Shown here: positions 6,778 to 15,842 of the stretch, piece after piece | How the letters are laid out: the number at the start of each line of letters is the position of its first letter | How positions within the stretch are numbered: the stretch's first letter is position 1 | Source of the DNA: an uncultured Eubacteriales bacterium | GTDB taxonomy: Bacteria; Bacillota; Clostridia; Christensenellales; Aristaeellaceae | Length of the DNA stretch: 64,000 nucleotides | Direction: 5' to 3' | Assembly (NCBI GenBank): GCA_902790495.1 | Contig: CADASK010000018.1 | Coordinates: forward strand, 1 to 64,000 | Notes under the pieces: generated by a model | The model's input: only the letters and a program-made list of their open reading frames with translations | What the model was told of the DNA's origin: nothing | Database searches by the model: none | Program-made: the position numbers and the translations under genes

Positions 6778-8931
6778 ATGCAGATTGCATCCATACTCAG
6801 CACTGAATTCCATGTGCAGCCCTGGCAGGCCGAGGCTGTGATCAAGCTCATCGACGAGGGCTGCACCGTGCCCTTCATCGCACGCTACCGCAAGGAGCAG
6901 CACGGCGAGATCGACGACCAGAAGCTGCGCGACATGTCCGAGCGGCTGACCGTCCTGCGCAACATCGACAAGCGCCGCCAGGAGATCACTGATTCGCTCA
7001 AAAAGCTGGACAAGTGGACGGAGGAGTTGCAGGCCTCCCTCGACGGCGCGGTCACCCTGGGCCAGCTGGAGGATATCTACCGCCCCTACCGACCCAAGCG
7101 CCGCACCCGTGCCATGATCGCCCGGGAGAAGGGCCTGGAGCCCCTGGCGGACACGATCCTGCTGCAGCTCTCCAAGGCCAGGACGCCGGAGGAGCTGGCC
7201 TCCGCCTACGTGGACGCGGAGAAGGGCGTCGCCGATGTGGACGAGGCCATTCACGGGGCGATGGACATCATCGCCGAGAAGGTCAGCGACGACCCGGCGG
7301 TGCGCACGCGCCTCAAGAGCCTCTACGCCCGGGAGTGTGTGATCGCGGTGACCAAGGATCACGATGAGGACAGCCTTTACCGCATGTATTACGACTACAG
7401 CGAGCCGCTGCGGCAGATGCCGAGCCATCGGGTGCTGGCCATGAACCGCGGCGAGAAGGAAGGCTTCCTGAAGGTGAAGCTCCAGGTGGATGAGCTGCGC
7501 GCAAAGGAGACGGTGCGCAGGGATTACGTGCTCTCCACGGGCAGCTTCACCACGCAGTACGTGGAGGAGGCCTGCGACGACGCCTACGACCGGCTGATCG
7601 CCCCGTCCCTGGACACCGAGCTGCGCGGCGAGCTGACGGACAAGGCCCAGGAGGCCGCCATCCGCGTGTTTGCCATGAACCTGCGCCCGCTGCTGATGCA
7701 GCCGCCCGTGCGCGGCCAGGTGACCCTGGGCATGGACCCGGGCATCGCCCACGGCTGCAAGCTGGCGGTGGTGGACGGCACGGGCCGCGTGCTGGACACG
7801 GGCGTGATCTATCCCTTGCCGCACCAGCACCAGGAGGAGCGGGCGAAGGAGACCGTCAAGCGGATGATCCGCCGGCACGGCGTGCGGGTGGTGGCCATCG
7901 GCAACGGCACCGCCAGCCGGGAGACCGAGCGCTTTTTCGTGCAGGTGATGCACGAGATGGACATGGGCGCGGATCTCAGCTACATGATCGTCAGTGAGGC
8001 CGGCGCGTCCGTCTATTCCGCCTCGAAGCTGGCGGCGGAGGAGTTCCCGCAGTTCGACGTCAACCTGCGCTCTGCGGTGTCCATCGCCAGGCGGCTGCAG
8101 GACCCGCTGGCGGAGCTGGTCAAGATCGACCCGAAGGCCATTGGCGTGGGGCAGTACCAGCACGACCTGAAGGAGAAGGAGCTGGACGCCGCCCTGGACG
8201 GCGTGGTGGAGGACTGCGTCAACGCGGTGGGCGTGGACGTGAACACGGCCAGTCCCTCGCTGCTCAGCCATGTGGCGGGCATCAACGCCACGGTGGCGAA
8301 GAACATCGCGGCCTACCGCGAGGAGAACGGCCCCTACGCCAGCCGCGCGGCCCTGAAGAAGGTGCCCAAGCTGGGCCCGAAGGCCTTCGAGCAGGCGGCC
8401 GGCTTCCTGCGCGTGCCGGACGGCCGGGAGCCCTTCGACCGCACGGGCGTGCACCCCGAGAGCTACGCCGCGGCGAAGGCCCTGCTGCAGAAGCTGGGCT
8501 TCACGGCGGCCCAGGCTGTCGGACCGGCGCTGGGCCAGGCGGTCGAGAAGATCGGCTGGAAGAAGCTCTCCGGGGAGCTGGAAATCGGCGAGCCGACCCT
8601 GCGGGACATCGTGAAGGAGCTGGCTAAGCCTGGCCGCGATCCCCGCGACGAGCTGCCGCCGCCCATCCTGCGCAAGGACGTGCTGGAGATGACCGACCTG
8701 AAGCCCGGCATGGAGCTGCAGGGCACTGTGCGCAACGTCACGGACTTCGGCGCCTTTGTGGACATCGGCGTGCACCGGGACGGCCTGGTGCACATCAGCC
8801 AGTTCGGCCGCTACCTGAAGCATCCGAGCGAGGCCGTGCGCGTGGGCGACGTGGTGACGGTGTGGGTGCTGGAGGCGGACGCGGCGAAGAACCGCATCAG
8901 CCTCACCATGAGAAAGCCTGCGGAAAAGTAA
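6778..8931 (+). CDS. tex: Tex family RNA-binding transcription accessory protein
   Basis: A 717-residue protein with the full Tex architecture: N-terminal helical region, YqgF/RNase-H-like domain beginning LGMDPGIAHGCKLAVVDG near residue 320, helix-hairpin-helix segments around residues 490-560, and a C-terminal S1 RNA-binding domain (about residues 640-710, GTVRNVTDFGAFVDIGVH). Tex proteins bind nucleic acid and affect transcription and RNA turnover. The final stretch NRISLTMRKPAEK is the usual end of the S1 domain. A bidirectional terminator follows immediately. Confidence 0.95.
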   Translation: MQIASILSTEFHVQPWQAEAVIKLIDEGCTVPFIARYRKEQHGEIDDQKLRDMSERLTVLRNIDKRRQEITDSLKKLDKWTEELQASLDGAVTLGQLEDIYRPYRPKRRTRAMIAREKGLEPLADTILLQLSKARTPEELASAYVDAEKGVADVDEAIHGAMDIIAEKVSDDPAVRTRLKSLYARECVIAVTKDHDEDSLYRMYYDYSEPLRQMPSHRVLAMNRGEKEGFLKVKLQVDELRAKETVRRDYVLSTGSFTTQYVEEACDDAYDRLIAPSLDTELRGELTDKAQEAAIRVFAMNLRPLLMQPPVRGQVTLGMDPGIAHGCKLAVVDGTGRVLDTGVIYPLPHQHQEERAKETVKRMIRRHGVRVVAIGNGTASRETERFFVQVMHEMDMGADLSYMIVSEAGASVYSASKLAAEEFPQFDVNLRSAVSIARRLQDPLAELVKIDPKAIGVGQYQHDLKEKELDAALDGVVEDCVNAVGVDVNTASPSLLSHVAGINATVAKNIAAYREENGPYASRAALKKVPKLGPKAFEQAAGFLRVPDGREPFDRTGVHPESYAAAKALLQKLGFTAAQAVGPALGQAVEKIGWKKLSGELEIGEPTLRDIVKELAKPGRDPRDELPPPILRKDVLEMTDLKPGMELQGTVRNVTDFGAFVDIGVHRDGLVHISQFGRYLKHPSEAVRVGDVVTVWVLEADAAKNRISLTMRKPAEK

Positions 8932-8935
8932 ACAA

Positions 8936-8973
8936 AAAGCGGAAGCCTGCAAGTACAGCGGCTTCCGCTTTTT
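8936..8973. terminator. Bidirectional intrinsic terminator (tex / DUF3783 gene)
   Basis: AAAGCGGAAGCC (8936-8947) pairs perfectly with GGCTTCCGCTTT (8960-8971). There is an A-run on the left and a T-run on the right, so it can end both the plus-strand tex transcript and the convergent minus-strand gene. Confidence 0.9.
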
Positions 8974-8993
8974 ATGTGATGGAAGGATGGCTT

Positions 8994-9383
8994 TCAGCCC
9001 TTGCGCCCGATGCGCTCTCCGGTCATGGCCTCGTGCTCCTGCGACAGCTCCTCATACAGCTGCAGGGCCGTCCACAGGCTGTTGGTGGGCGTCATCATCG
9101 CCTTGAGGGGCACCACCGGCAGACCGGCCTCCCGGTAAGCCTTGGTGAAGCGGTCGAGATCCTGCATGGTGAAGCCCGCGAAGAGCAGCATCGGCGCGTC
9201 AAAGGCCCGCGAAGCTTCGGAACCGGGAAGCTCTGCCGAAGCCTCCGGCCTCAGCCGCCGCAGGGGCAGCGCATCCTCGCCGGGCAGCACCTCGCGCCAG
9301 GTCATGCCAAGCCGCATGCACAGGTACCGCAGCTTGCCCGCGCAGGCCTCCGGGTAGTTCCAGGTGAAGAGTACAGTTCGCAT
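8994..9383 (-). CDS. DUF3783-like small protein
   Basis: A 129-residue protein of unknown function. The segment APMLLFAGFTMQDLDRF followed by LPVVPLKAMMTPTN is what I recall of the DUF3783 family, small clostridial proteins with a conserved methionine/phenylalanine core. The start at 9383 is preferred over 9398 because GGAGG lies six bases upstream of it. It lies downstream of ileS on the same strand, but a terminator hairpin at 9405-9437 separates them. Confidence 0.65.
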   Translation of the reverse strand: MRTVLFTWNYPEACAGKLRYLCMRLGMTWREVLPGEDALPLRRLRPEASAELPGSEASRAFDAPMLLFAGFTMQDLDRFTKAYREAGLPVVPLKAMMTPTNSLWTALQLYEELSQEHEAMTGERIGRKG

Positions 9384-9404
9384 GGACGCCTCCGTCATGG
9401 GTCG

Positions 9405-9437
9405 AAAAGGGGATGGAGCGCACAGGTCTCCATCCCC
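9405..9437 (-). terminator. Intrinsic terminator after ileS
   Basis: On the minus strand GGGGATGGAG pairs with CTCCATCCCC (10 perfect pairs, plus-strand arms 9409-9418 and 9428-9437) and is followed by TTTT. It starts just after the ileS stop codon. Confidence 0.85.
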
Positions 9438-9443
9438 GCAAAA

Positions 9444-12400
9444 TCAGCCGCGGTGGACACGCACCGCCAGGGTGGCATCCTCGCCATTGATGCTCCAGTC
9501 GCCGCTGACGAAGCTCTCGTCGGCCGCGCCGGCCTCCAGGCTCATGGCCAGGGTGCCGTTCATGATCATCTCGCGGCCGGCCTCGATGGCCTGGGCCAGG
9601 GTGTCGCCGCAGGTGTAGCGCACGTCGATGCGGTCGGTCACCTCGAACCCGGCGTCCTTGCGCATGTTCTGCAGCTTGCTGATCACCTCGCGGGCATAGC
9701 CCTCCGCGATCAGCTCGGGCGTCAGGTTGGTGTCGAGCACAACGGTCACACCGTGATCCTCCTGGGCCACAAAGCCGGGCTTCTGGGCCGGCTCGGTCAG
9801 CACGTCGCTCTCGGCCAGCTCCACCGTGGTGCCCTCCAGGTCGAAGGAGACGGTCTTCCCGGCCTTGAAGGCGTCCACCACGTCGTTGCCGTCCATGGTG
9901 GCGAGCTTCTGTCCGATCTTGCCCAGGAGCTTGCCGTACTTCGGGCCGAGGGTGCGCATCTGGGGCTTCAGCTTGTAGGTGGTGAAGGCGCGGGCGTCGT
10001 CGGTGAAGACGATCTGCTTCACGTTCAGCTCATCCTCGCACAGCGCCTGGTAGTCGGGATCGAAGCGCACGCCCTTGACGTAGAGGTTCGCGGCGGGCTG
10101 GCGCACCTTCATGTTCGCCAAGTTGCGGCAGGCGCGGCCCAGCTGCACGGCGGCGAGCAGGGCTTCCATTTGCTCCTCCATGCCGGTATCCCCGGGCACG
10201 TTGTTGACCACCAGGTTCTGCCAGATCTCCTCCGCCATGAAGGGGATGAAGGGGGCGCAGACCTGGGCCAGGGTCACCAGCACATGGTAGAGCGTGGCGA
10301 AGGCGGCTTCCTTGTCGCCGGCCATGCCCTTGCCCCAGAAGCGCTCGCGGCCGCGGCGCACGTACCAGTTGGACAGCTCGTCCACAAAGTTCTCGATGGC
10401 GCCGGCGGGCTCGGTCACGCGGTAGTGGGCCAGATCGTCGTTCACGCGGGCCACCAGGCTGTTGAGCTTGGAGAGGATCCAGCGGTCCATCAGGCTCAGC
10501 TCCACCTTGTCCAGCGGATGGGCGAGGGGATCGAAGCCGTCGATCTGGGCGTACATGGTGAAGAAGGCGTAGACGTTCTGCAGGGTGGAGAGGAAGCGGT
10601 TCGGGCCCTCCTGCACGCCCTTCTCGGAGAAGCGGGTGGGCAGCCAAGGCGCGGAGGTGGAGTAGAAGTACCAGCGCAGGGCGTCAGCGCCAAACTTGTC
10701 CAGCATCTCGAAGGGATCCACTACGTTGCCCAGGTGCTTGGACATCTTCTTGCCGGCGGCATCCTGCACGTGGCCCATCACGATGCAGTTCTCAAAGGGC
10801 GCGCGGTCGAACAGCTGGGTGCTGATGGCCTCCAGCGTGTAGAACCAGCCGCGGGTCTGGTCGATGGCCTCGGAGATGAACTGAGCGGGGAAATTCTTCT
10901 CAAACTTCTCCTTGTTCTCAAAGGGATAGTGCCACTGGGCGAAGGGCATGGAGCCGGAATCGTACCAGCAGTCGATGACCTCCTTGACGCGGTGCATCTC
11001 GCCGCCGCACGCCGGGCAGCGCAGGGTCACGGCGTCGATGTAGGGGCGGTGCAGCTCAATGTCCGCGCCGGGATCGGTCACGGCCATCTTGCGCAGCTCC
11101 TCGATGGAGCCGACGCAGTGCATGTGGCCGCAGGCGCACTTCCACACGGGCAGGGGCGTGCCCCAGTAGCGCTCGCGGGAGAGGCCCCAGTCGATCACGT
11201 TCTCCAGGAAGTTGCCCATCCGGCCATCCTTGATGTTGTCGGGCATCCAGTTGATGGTGCGGTTGTTCGCTACCAGGTGGTCGCGCACGGCGGTCATCTT
11301 GATGAACCAGGTGGGACGGGCGTAGTACAGCAGGGGTGTGTCGCAGCGCCAGCAGAAGGGATAATCGTGGGTGAAGGGCACGGCGGCGAAGAGCAGGCCC
11401 TTGTCGGTCAGGGCGTCCAGGATCAGCTTGTCCGCGTCCTTCACGAACACGCCGGGCCAGTCGGTCTCAGCCGTCATGCAGCCCTTGGTGTCCACCAGGC
11501 ACACGAAGGGCAGGCCGTTCTGGCGGCAGACGCGGTTGTCGTCCTCGCCGAAGGCGGGGGCGATGTGCACGATGCCGGTGCCGTCGGACATGGTGACATA
11601 GTTGTCGTCCACCACATACCAGGCGTCCTTGTCCACCAGGGACTTAGCGAAGGGGAAGAGGGGCTCGTAGTGCAGGCCCACCAGCTCGCCGCCGGTCTTC
11701 TCCTCCAGCACCTCGACCTCCTGGCCTTCAAACACGGTGGAGATCAGGGCCTTGGCCATGATGTACACGCGGCCGTCCTGGGCCTTGAACTTCGAGTAGG
11801 TGTCGGTGGGATTCACGCACAGGGCCAGGTTGCTGGGCAGCGTCCACGGGGTGGTCGTCCAGGCCAGCAGGTAGGTGTTCTCCTCACCCTGAACGCGGAA
11901 ACGCACGTAGGCAGAGGTCTCCTTCACGTTCTTGTAGCCCTGGGCCACCTCGTGGCTGGAGAGGGCGGTGCCGCAGCGGGGGCAGTAGGGGACGATCTTG
12001 TGCCCTTCGTAGAGCATGCCCTTGTCCCACATCTGCCGCAGGCTCCACCACTCGCTCTCGATGTAGCTGTTCTCGTAGGTCACGTAGGGGTGTTCCATGT
12101 CGACCCAGTAGGCCACCTGGTCGGACATGCGCTCCCACTCTTGCAGGTACTTCCAGACGCTCTCCTTGCACTTGGCGATGAAGGGCTCGATGCCGTACTG
12201 TTCGATCTGATCCTTGCCGTCCAGGCCCAGCAGCTTCTCGACCTCCAGCTCCACGGGCAGGCCGTGGGTGTCCCAGCCGGCCTTGCGGGTCACGCTGTAG
12301 CCCTTCATGGTCCAGTAGCGGGGGATCAGATCCTTGATGACGCGGGTCTCGATGTGGCCGATGTGAGGCTTGCCGTTGGCCGTGGGCGGGCCGTCGAAGA

Positions 12401-12527
12401 AGGTGAAGGTCGGGCCGTTCTCGTTGAGCGCGAAATAGCGGCGGACAGTGTCCTTCTCCTTCCACATCTTCATCACTTCGCGCTCGCGCTCCACAAACCG
12501 CAGGTCTGTAGGCACCTTGTTGTACAT
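9444..12527 (-). CDS. ileS: Isoleucyl-tRNA synthetase, large (type 2) form
   Basis: Charges tRNA-Ile. The 1027-residue class I synthetase has the HIGH motif as PHIGH (residues near 55), KMSKH in place of KMSKS near residue 600, editing-domain segments between, and a long C-terminal domain. The length and the segment following HIGH (ETRVIKDLIPRYWTMKGY) match the eukaryote-like type 2 enzymes, a group known for reduced mupirocin sensitivity; resistance here is only inferred. The start at 12527 has AAAGGAGAG upstream; longer in-frame starts would run through the T-box leader. Expression is controlled by the T-box upstream. Confidence 0.96.
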   Translation of the reverse strand: MYNKVPTDLRFVEREREVMKMWKEKDTVRRYFALNENGPTFTFFDGPPTANGKPHIGHIETRVIKDLIPRYWTMKGYSVTRKAGWDTHGLPVELEVEKLLGLDGKDQIEQYGIEPFIAKCKESVWKYLQEWERMSDQVAYWVDMEHPYVTYENSYIESEWWSLRQMWDKGMLYEGHKIVPYCPRCGTALSSHEVAQGYKNVKETSAYVRFRVQGEENTYLLAWTTTPWTLPSNLALCVNPTDTYSKFKAQDGRVYIMAKALISTVFEGQEVEVLEEKTGGELVGLHYEPLFPFAKSLVDKDAWYVVDDNYVTMSDGTGIVHIAPAFGEDDNRVCRQNGLPFVCLVDTKGCMTAETDWPGVFVKDADKLILDALTDKGLLFAAVPFTHDYPFCWRCDTPLLYYARPTWFIKMTAVRDHLVANNRTINWMPDNIKDGRMGNFLENVIDWGLSRERYWGTPLPVWKCACGHMHCVGSIEELRKMAVTDPGADIELHRPYIDAVTLRCPACGGEMHRVKEVIDCWYDSGSMPFAQWHYPFENKEKFEKNFPAQFISEAIDQTRGWFYTLEAISTQLFDRAPFENCIVMGHVQDAAGKKMSKHLGNVVDPFEMLDKFGADALRWYFYSTSAPWLPTRFSEKGVQEGPNRFLSTLQNVYAFFTMYAQIDGFDPLAHPLDKVELSLMDRWILSKLNSLVARVNDDLAHYRVTEPAGAIENFVDELSNWYVRRGRERFWGKGMAGDKEAAFATLYHVLVTLAQVCAPFIPFMAEEIWQNLVVNNVPGDTGMEEQMEALLAAVQLGRACRNLANMKVRQPAANLYVKGVRFDPDYQALCEDELNVKQIVFTDDARAFTTYKLKPQMRTLGPKYGKLLGKIGQKLATMDGNDVVDAFKAGKTVSFDLEGTTVELAESDVLTEPAQKPGFVAQEDHGVTVVLDTNLTPELIAEGYAREVISKLQNMRKDAGFEVTDRIDVRYTCGDTLAQAIEAGREMIMNGTLAMSLEAGAADESFVSGDWSINGEDATLAVRVHRG

Positions 12528-12606
12528 GGGCTGTCTCTCCTTTCTGCGCATCGCGCAAGGGACATACGGGGTTTTTGCGCTCCACAGCGGCATGCGCGAT
12601 GCCATG

Positions 12607-12880
12607 GGAAAAACAAAAACGCCCCGGAAATGACTTCTGGGACGGATGATGATCCGCGGTACCACCCAAGTTGGCAGCCTTGCAGCCGCCCGCTCTGGCA
12701 GGAATCCTCCTGCGCCTGCTCTGTATCGGGAGCGCCCGGACGGCCCTGCGCCGCGTCGCGGCATCGAACCGACGCGCTCGGGGGTGATCTGTACAGACTG
12801 CCTGCCGCCGGGCTTGCACCAGCCCCCGGCTCGCTTCGGCACGCCTTGTCCGCACCGTCCCCGTCATTGCGCACGTTGAC
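12607..12880 (-). promoter_or_regulatory. T-box riboswitch (tRNA-Ile sensing) controlling ileS
   Basis: On the minus strand the T-box core GGGTGGTACCGCGG (plus coordinates 12654-12667) is followed by a terminator stem CGTCCC/GGGGCG (12639-12644 with 12620-12625) and a T-rich tract (TTTTTGTTTTT, 12609-12619). About 200 bases of GC-rich stem I and linker sequence lie upstream. An ATC isoleucine codon at 12788-12786 lies in a plausible specifier position just before CACCCCC. Uncharged tRNA-Ile should stabilise the antiterminator and allow ileS transcription. Confidence 0.93.
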
Positions 12881-12886
12881 TTACCC

Positions 12887-12914
12887 ATTATAGCGCGGAA
12901 TGGAAAAAATGCAA
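12887..12914 (-). promoter_or_regulatory. Promoter of the ileS T-box transcript
   Basis: On the minus strand TTGCAT (12914-12909) and TATAAT (12892-12887) are 16 bases apart, placing the transcript start near 12880, at the beginning of the T-box. Confidence 0.75.
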
Positions 12915-12939
12915 GGCCAAATCCGGGCAAAAGCGGCGC

Positions 12940-12971
12940 AAAAAACTCCGCCGGCTCATGGTCCGGCGGAG
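12940..12971 (-). terminator. Intrinsic terminator after hpf
   Basis: CTCCGCCGG (12946-12954) and CCGGCGGAG (12963-12971) pair perfectly; on the minus strand the stem is followed by TTTTTT. It lies about 120 bases after the hpf stop, and I see nothing else in 12972-13092. Confidence 0.85.
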
Positions 12972-13092
12972 AAACGAGCTCCAATCTATGCTTGTGAGTC
13001 ACAGTTGACGTTGGTTTTTTCTGATACCTATGCAATTGTCCGATCCGGGATGAACCGCTGCCCTGACAGCAGGCAGCGGGCGATGACCCGCC

Positions 13093-13638
13093 TCAGGCTT
13101 CCGGCTCCAGCAGGCCTAAGCCTCCGTCCTTTCTCTGGTACAATACATTGATGCGATCGGTATCGATGTTCACAAAGGCGAAGAAGCTGTGCCCCAGCAT
13201 TTCCATCTGAATCGCCGCGTCCTCCACGGACATCGGGCGAACGGGGAAGGTCTTTCTGCGGGTGATGTGAATCTCACCCTCCTCCTCCACAGCGTCTTCT
13301 TCGATGAATTCAGCTTCCGTCGGCTGGAAGGCATCCTCGCGCAGGCGCTTGCTCAGCTTGGTGCGGTGACGATGGATCTGCCGCTCCATTTTAGCCAGGG
13401 CCTCATCGATGGCGAGGAACAGGTTGCTCTGCGCTTCCGCCTCCGAACGGAGCAGCACACCGTTTCCCATGGGAACCGTGATTTCAGCTACGCGCATATC
13501 GTTCTTGTCCTTGCGCAGCTTGATCTGCATCTCGGTGTCCGGCAGCAGGTAACGACCCATGCGTGCGGTTTTCTTTTCAATCCGCGTTGTAATGCTCGGA
13601 GTCACCGTCATATTGCGGGCGGTAATGGTCATCTTCAT
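13093..13638 (-). CDS. hpf: Ribosome hibernation promoting factor, long form
   Basis: A 181-residue long-form HPF, which joins 70S ribosomes into inactive 100S dimers under slow growth. The N-terminal S30AE ribosome-binding domain (about 1-105) is followed by an acidic linker and the C-terminal dimerisation domain (about 125-181), with the typical KTFPVRPMSVEDAAIQMEML start and HSFFAFVNIDTDRINVLYQR end. AAAGGAGT lies upstream of the ATG at 13638. Single-gene unit with its own terminator. Confidence 0.95.
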   Translation of the reverse strand: MKMTITARNMTVTPSITTRIEKKTARMGRYLLPDTEMQIKLRKDKNDMRVAEITVPMGNGVLLRSEAEAQSNLFLAIDEALAKMERQIHRHRTKLSKRLREDAFQPTEAEFIEEDAVEEEGEIHITRRKTFPVRPMSVEDAAIQMEMLGHSFFAFVNIDTDRINVLYQRKDGGLGLLEPEA

Positions 13639-13936
13639 GGTTCAGCTTACTCCTTTCGATTATTGCACCGTGGAGGCAGCTGTCAGTGTCATGCCTCCGC
13701 TCATCATGTTGAGGCATTGGCATCACGTCCTTTCTGTCTGAGTTGGCTGGCAGGAGACCCGGTCTCCTTTTCCCTTCCTTCCTCTTTGCGATGTATTATA
13801 TTCAACATGCGCTTCAAAACTCCTTCTTGAAAAATAGATTTTTCGGAAAAAATTTTTCCTGATGCGACAAAAATGGCGGTTTCCGAACATTATCCGTCGC
13901 CCGCACCGCCTGTCCCGTGAAGGGACGAATTAGGGC
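13639..13936 (-). promoter_or_regulatory. hpf upstream region with a TATAAT box
   Basis: On the minus strand TATAAT occurs at 13800-13795, about 160 bases before hpf, with no good -35 box at normal spacing. The flanking DNA (13801-13860) is AT-rich. A 15-codon frame at about 13709-13665 (minus) lies in the leader, but its ribosome binding site is too distant to support it. Nothing else is recognisable in this 300-base stretch. Confidence 0.4.
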
Positions 13937-13965
13937 TTGCGCCATCGCGGGTTTCGTGGCATAAT
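13937..13965 (+). promoter_or_regulatory. Promoter of the 97-residue unknown gene
   Basis: TTGCGC (13937-13942) and CATAAT (13960-13965) with a 17-base spacer, 30 bases before the start codon at 13996. Confidence 0.6.
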
Positions 13966-13995
13966 GTTCGCAAACAAGCGCAGGGAGGAAGACGC

Positions 13996-14289
13996 ATGGC
14001 ACAGGCACTCTGGGTGAGAACCATCCGCCATCACCGCATGGACAGGCAGGCTGTGGAGCCCTGCACCCGCGCCAACCCCCAGGACGCCCTGCTGGAGGTC
14101 TGCCGCAGGCTGGACATCGCCCACCCCATCTGGCTGGACAAGAACCTCCGCGATTGGGAGGAATTCGGGCAGACCAGGTTCCTTCCGGACGCCTTTATGG
14201 AATCGGTGGATTTCGACCGCATGGAGATTGAGTTCATCGACCCCGACGCGCCCAAGCGCCGCTCCAACGACCCGAGAAACGCTTTCTGA
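13996..14289 (+). CDS. Small conserved-looking protein of unknown function
   Basis: A 97-residue soluble, charged protein with a good ribosome binding site (GGGAGGA) and its own promoter. I do not recognise the family. The sequence has many His, Trp, Arg and Asp residues and no membrane segment or signal peptide; the last 20 residues are charged and proline-containing. Codon use matches the surrounding genes, which supports it being real. The pepV gene starts 30 bases downstream on the same strand, so the two may be co-transcribed. Confidence 0.7.
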   Translation: MAQALWVRTIRHHRMDRQAVEPCTRANPQDALLEVCRRLDIAHPIWLDKNLRDWEEFGQTRFLPDAFMESVDFDRMEIEFIDPDAPKRRSNDPRNAF

Positions 14290-14319
14290 TCAGCCAACTT
14301 ATTGAAGGAGGAATTCGCT

Positions 14320-15687
14320 ATGGACAAACGTGTAGCCGACCTGATTGATTCCTACAGCGAGGAGTTTGCCGCGATGCTGACCCGCTGGGTGCAGATTCCC
14401 TCTGTGAAGAGCGAGGCCGCGGAGGGCGCTCCCTTCGGCGCGGAGGTGCGCCGTATGCTGGACGCCGCCGTGCAGGACATCGAGGCCATGGGCTTCCCGA
14501 CCCGCGTATTTGACGGCTATGCCGCGGACGCCACCTTCGGCCCCGAGGGTGACGACATGATCGCCGTGCTGGGCCACCTGGACGTGGTGCCGGCGGGCGA
14601 CGGCTGGGAGGTTCCGCCCTTCTCCGCCAAGTGGGAGGGCGACCGGATCATCGGCCGCGGCACCGGCGACGACAAGGGCCCGGTGGTGGCCTCCCTGTTC
14701 GCCATGAAGGCCATCAAAGAGGCTGGTATCCCCCTGAAGAAGGGCATCCGCCTGATCCTCGGCTGCGACGAGGAGAGCGACTGGCGCTGCATGGACTGGT
14801 ACTGCACGCACGCCCAAATGCCGGAGGTGGGCTTCTCGCCCGACGCCTCCTTCCCCCTGATCAACACCGAGAAGGGCATGATCCACATGCTCGTGCAGGC
14901 GCCTGTCTCTGCTGAGGGCCTGCAGGTGCTGTCCCTGTACACGGGTGAGCGCCTCAACGTGATCCCCGGCGAGAGCGTGGCGGTGCTGGCCGGCGGCCAG
15001 GAGCTGGCGGACCAGGTTGCCGCCTTCGCCGGGAAGACCGGCCTGGACTACCGCGCGGAGGTGGTGCCGGAGGGCGTGCGCGTCACCGCGACGGGCATTC
15101 CCGGCCATTCCGCCTATCCCTGGGGCCGCAAGAACGCCATTGGCATGATGCTGATCCTGCTGCGCGAGCTGGGCGTGCAGGGCGCGCTGCGCACACTGGC
15201 GGACGCCTACCCGATGGAGCACACTGGCGAGCACCTTGGCATCCAGTGCGAGGACGATATCTCCGGCGAGCTGACCTGCAACATGGGCATCCTGCACCTG
15301 GAGAACGGCGTGATCACCGCGTCCCTGGACTGCCGCTGCCCCGTGAAGGCGGATCTGGACGCCCTGTCTGCCAGCATCAAGGCGCACCTGCCGGGCTTCA
15401 CCTTCGTCGACGAGGGACGCAAGGCGCCCCACCACGTGCCCGCGGACAGCGAGCTGGTGCAGGCTTTGCTCGGTGCGTTCCACGATCAGACCGGTCTGCC
15501 GGCCGAGCCGGAATCCACCGGCGGCGGCACCTATGCCAAGGTGCTGAAGCAGGGCGTGGCCTTCGGCGCAAACTTCCCGGGCGATCCGGATCTGGCGCAC
15601 CAGGCCAACGAGTACATCGAGGTCAGCAAGATGATGCTGGCGGCGAAGATCTACGCGGACGCCCTGCTGAGGCTCTGCGCTGCGTAA
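14320..15687 (+). CDS. pepV: M20-family dipeptidase, PepV/Sapep type
   Basis: A 455-residue zinc-dependent dipeptidase that cleaves dipeptides in the cytoplasm. Metal-site motifs are in order: GHLDVVPAGDGW (first metal ligand His and catalytic Asp), GRGTGDDKGP (bridging Asp), DEESDW (catalytic Glu pair) and a late TGGGTYAK segment before the final His ligand region. The central insertion domain is typical of PepV. The ATG at 14320 follows AAGGAGG at 14305-14311; a TTG 18 bases upstream overlaps that site and is not used. A terminator follows. Confidence 0.92.
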   Translation: MDKRVADLIDSYSEEFAAMLTRWVQIPSVKSEAAEGAPFGAEVRRMLDAAVQDIEAMGFPTRVFDGYAADATFGPEGDDMIAVLGHLDVVPAGDGWEVPPFSAKWEGDRIIGRGTGDDKGPVVASLFAMKAIKEAGIPLKKGIRLILGCDEESDWRCMDWYCTHAQMPEVGFSPDASFPLINTEKGMIHMLVQAPVSAEGLQVLSLYTGERLNVIPGESVAVLAGGQELADQVAAFAGKTGLDYRAEVVPEGVRVTATGIPGHSAYPWGRKNAIGMMLILLRELGVQGALRTLADAYPMEHTGEHLGIQCEDDISGELTCNMGILHLENGVITASLDCRCPVKADLDALSASIKAHLPGFTFVDEGRKAPHHVPADSELVQALLGAFHDQTGLPAEPESTGGGTYAKVLKQGVAFGANFPGDPDLAHQANEYIEVSKMMLAAKIYADALLRLCAA

Positions 15688-15704
15688 TGCAATAACGGTA
15701 TAAG

Positions 15705-15740
15705 AAAACACGGTCGGTCCATAGGGCTGACTGTGTTTTT
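15705..15740 (+). terminator. Terminator after pepV
   Basis: AAAACAC...GGTC pairs with GAC...GTGTTTT across a short imperfect stem, followed by TTTTT at 15736-15740. The left arm is A-rich, so it may also act on the opposite strand. Confidence 0.75.
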
Positions 15741-15763
15741 GAAAGCACAGCATCATGAGATTT

Positions 15764-15822
15764 CGCCGCCTGCGGGCGGCGACCAAAGGGCTTTGCGATC
15801 GCCCTTTGGAAACCTTCGCCTG
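15764..15822 (-). repeat. Dispersed two-hairpin repeat, copy B (short form, inverted)
   Basis: Read on the minus strand it gives GGCGAAGG, then CCAAAGGGC / GCCCTTTGG around GATCGCAAA, then CGCCGCC / GGCGGCG around CGCA. Compared with copy A the outer pair of stem 1 and two pairs of stem 2 are changed on both sides, so pairing is kept. It lies between convergent pepV and the HAD phosphatase gene. Confidence 0.88.
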
Positions 15823-15842
15823 CCGTGTTTATATGGCAGTTC

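Noticed and set aside
8862..12893. A 1343-codon plus-strand open frame antisense to ileS
   Set aside because: It is the usual mirror frame of a GC-rich gene: Val/Gly/His/Leu/Ala-rich, with no domain. The minus strand encodes a complete isoleucyl-tRNA synthetase over the same bases.
13660..13710. A 15-codon leader-peptide frame upstream of hpf (minus strand)
   Set aside because: The nearest purine-rich ribosome binding site is about 20 bases too far from the start and no regulatory hairpin follows; support is too weak.
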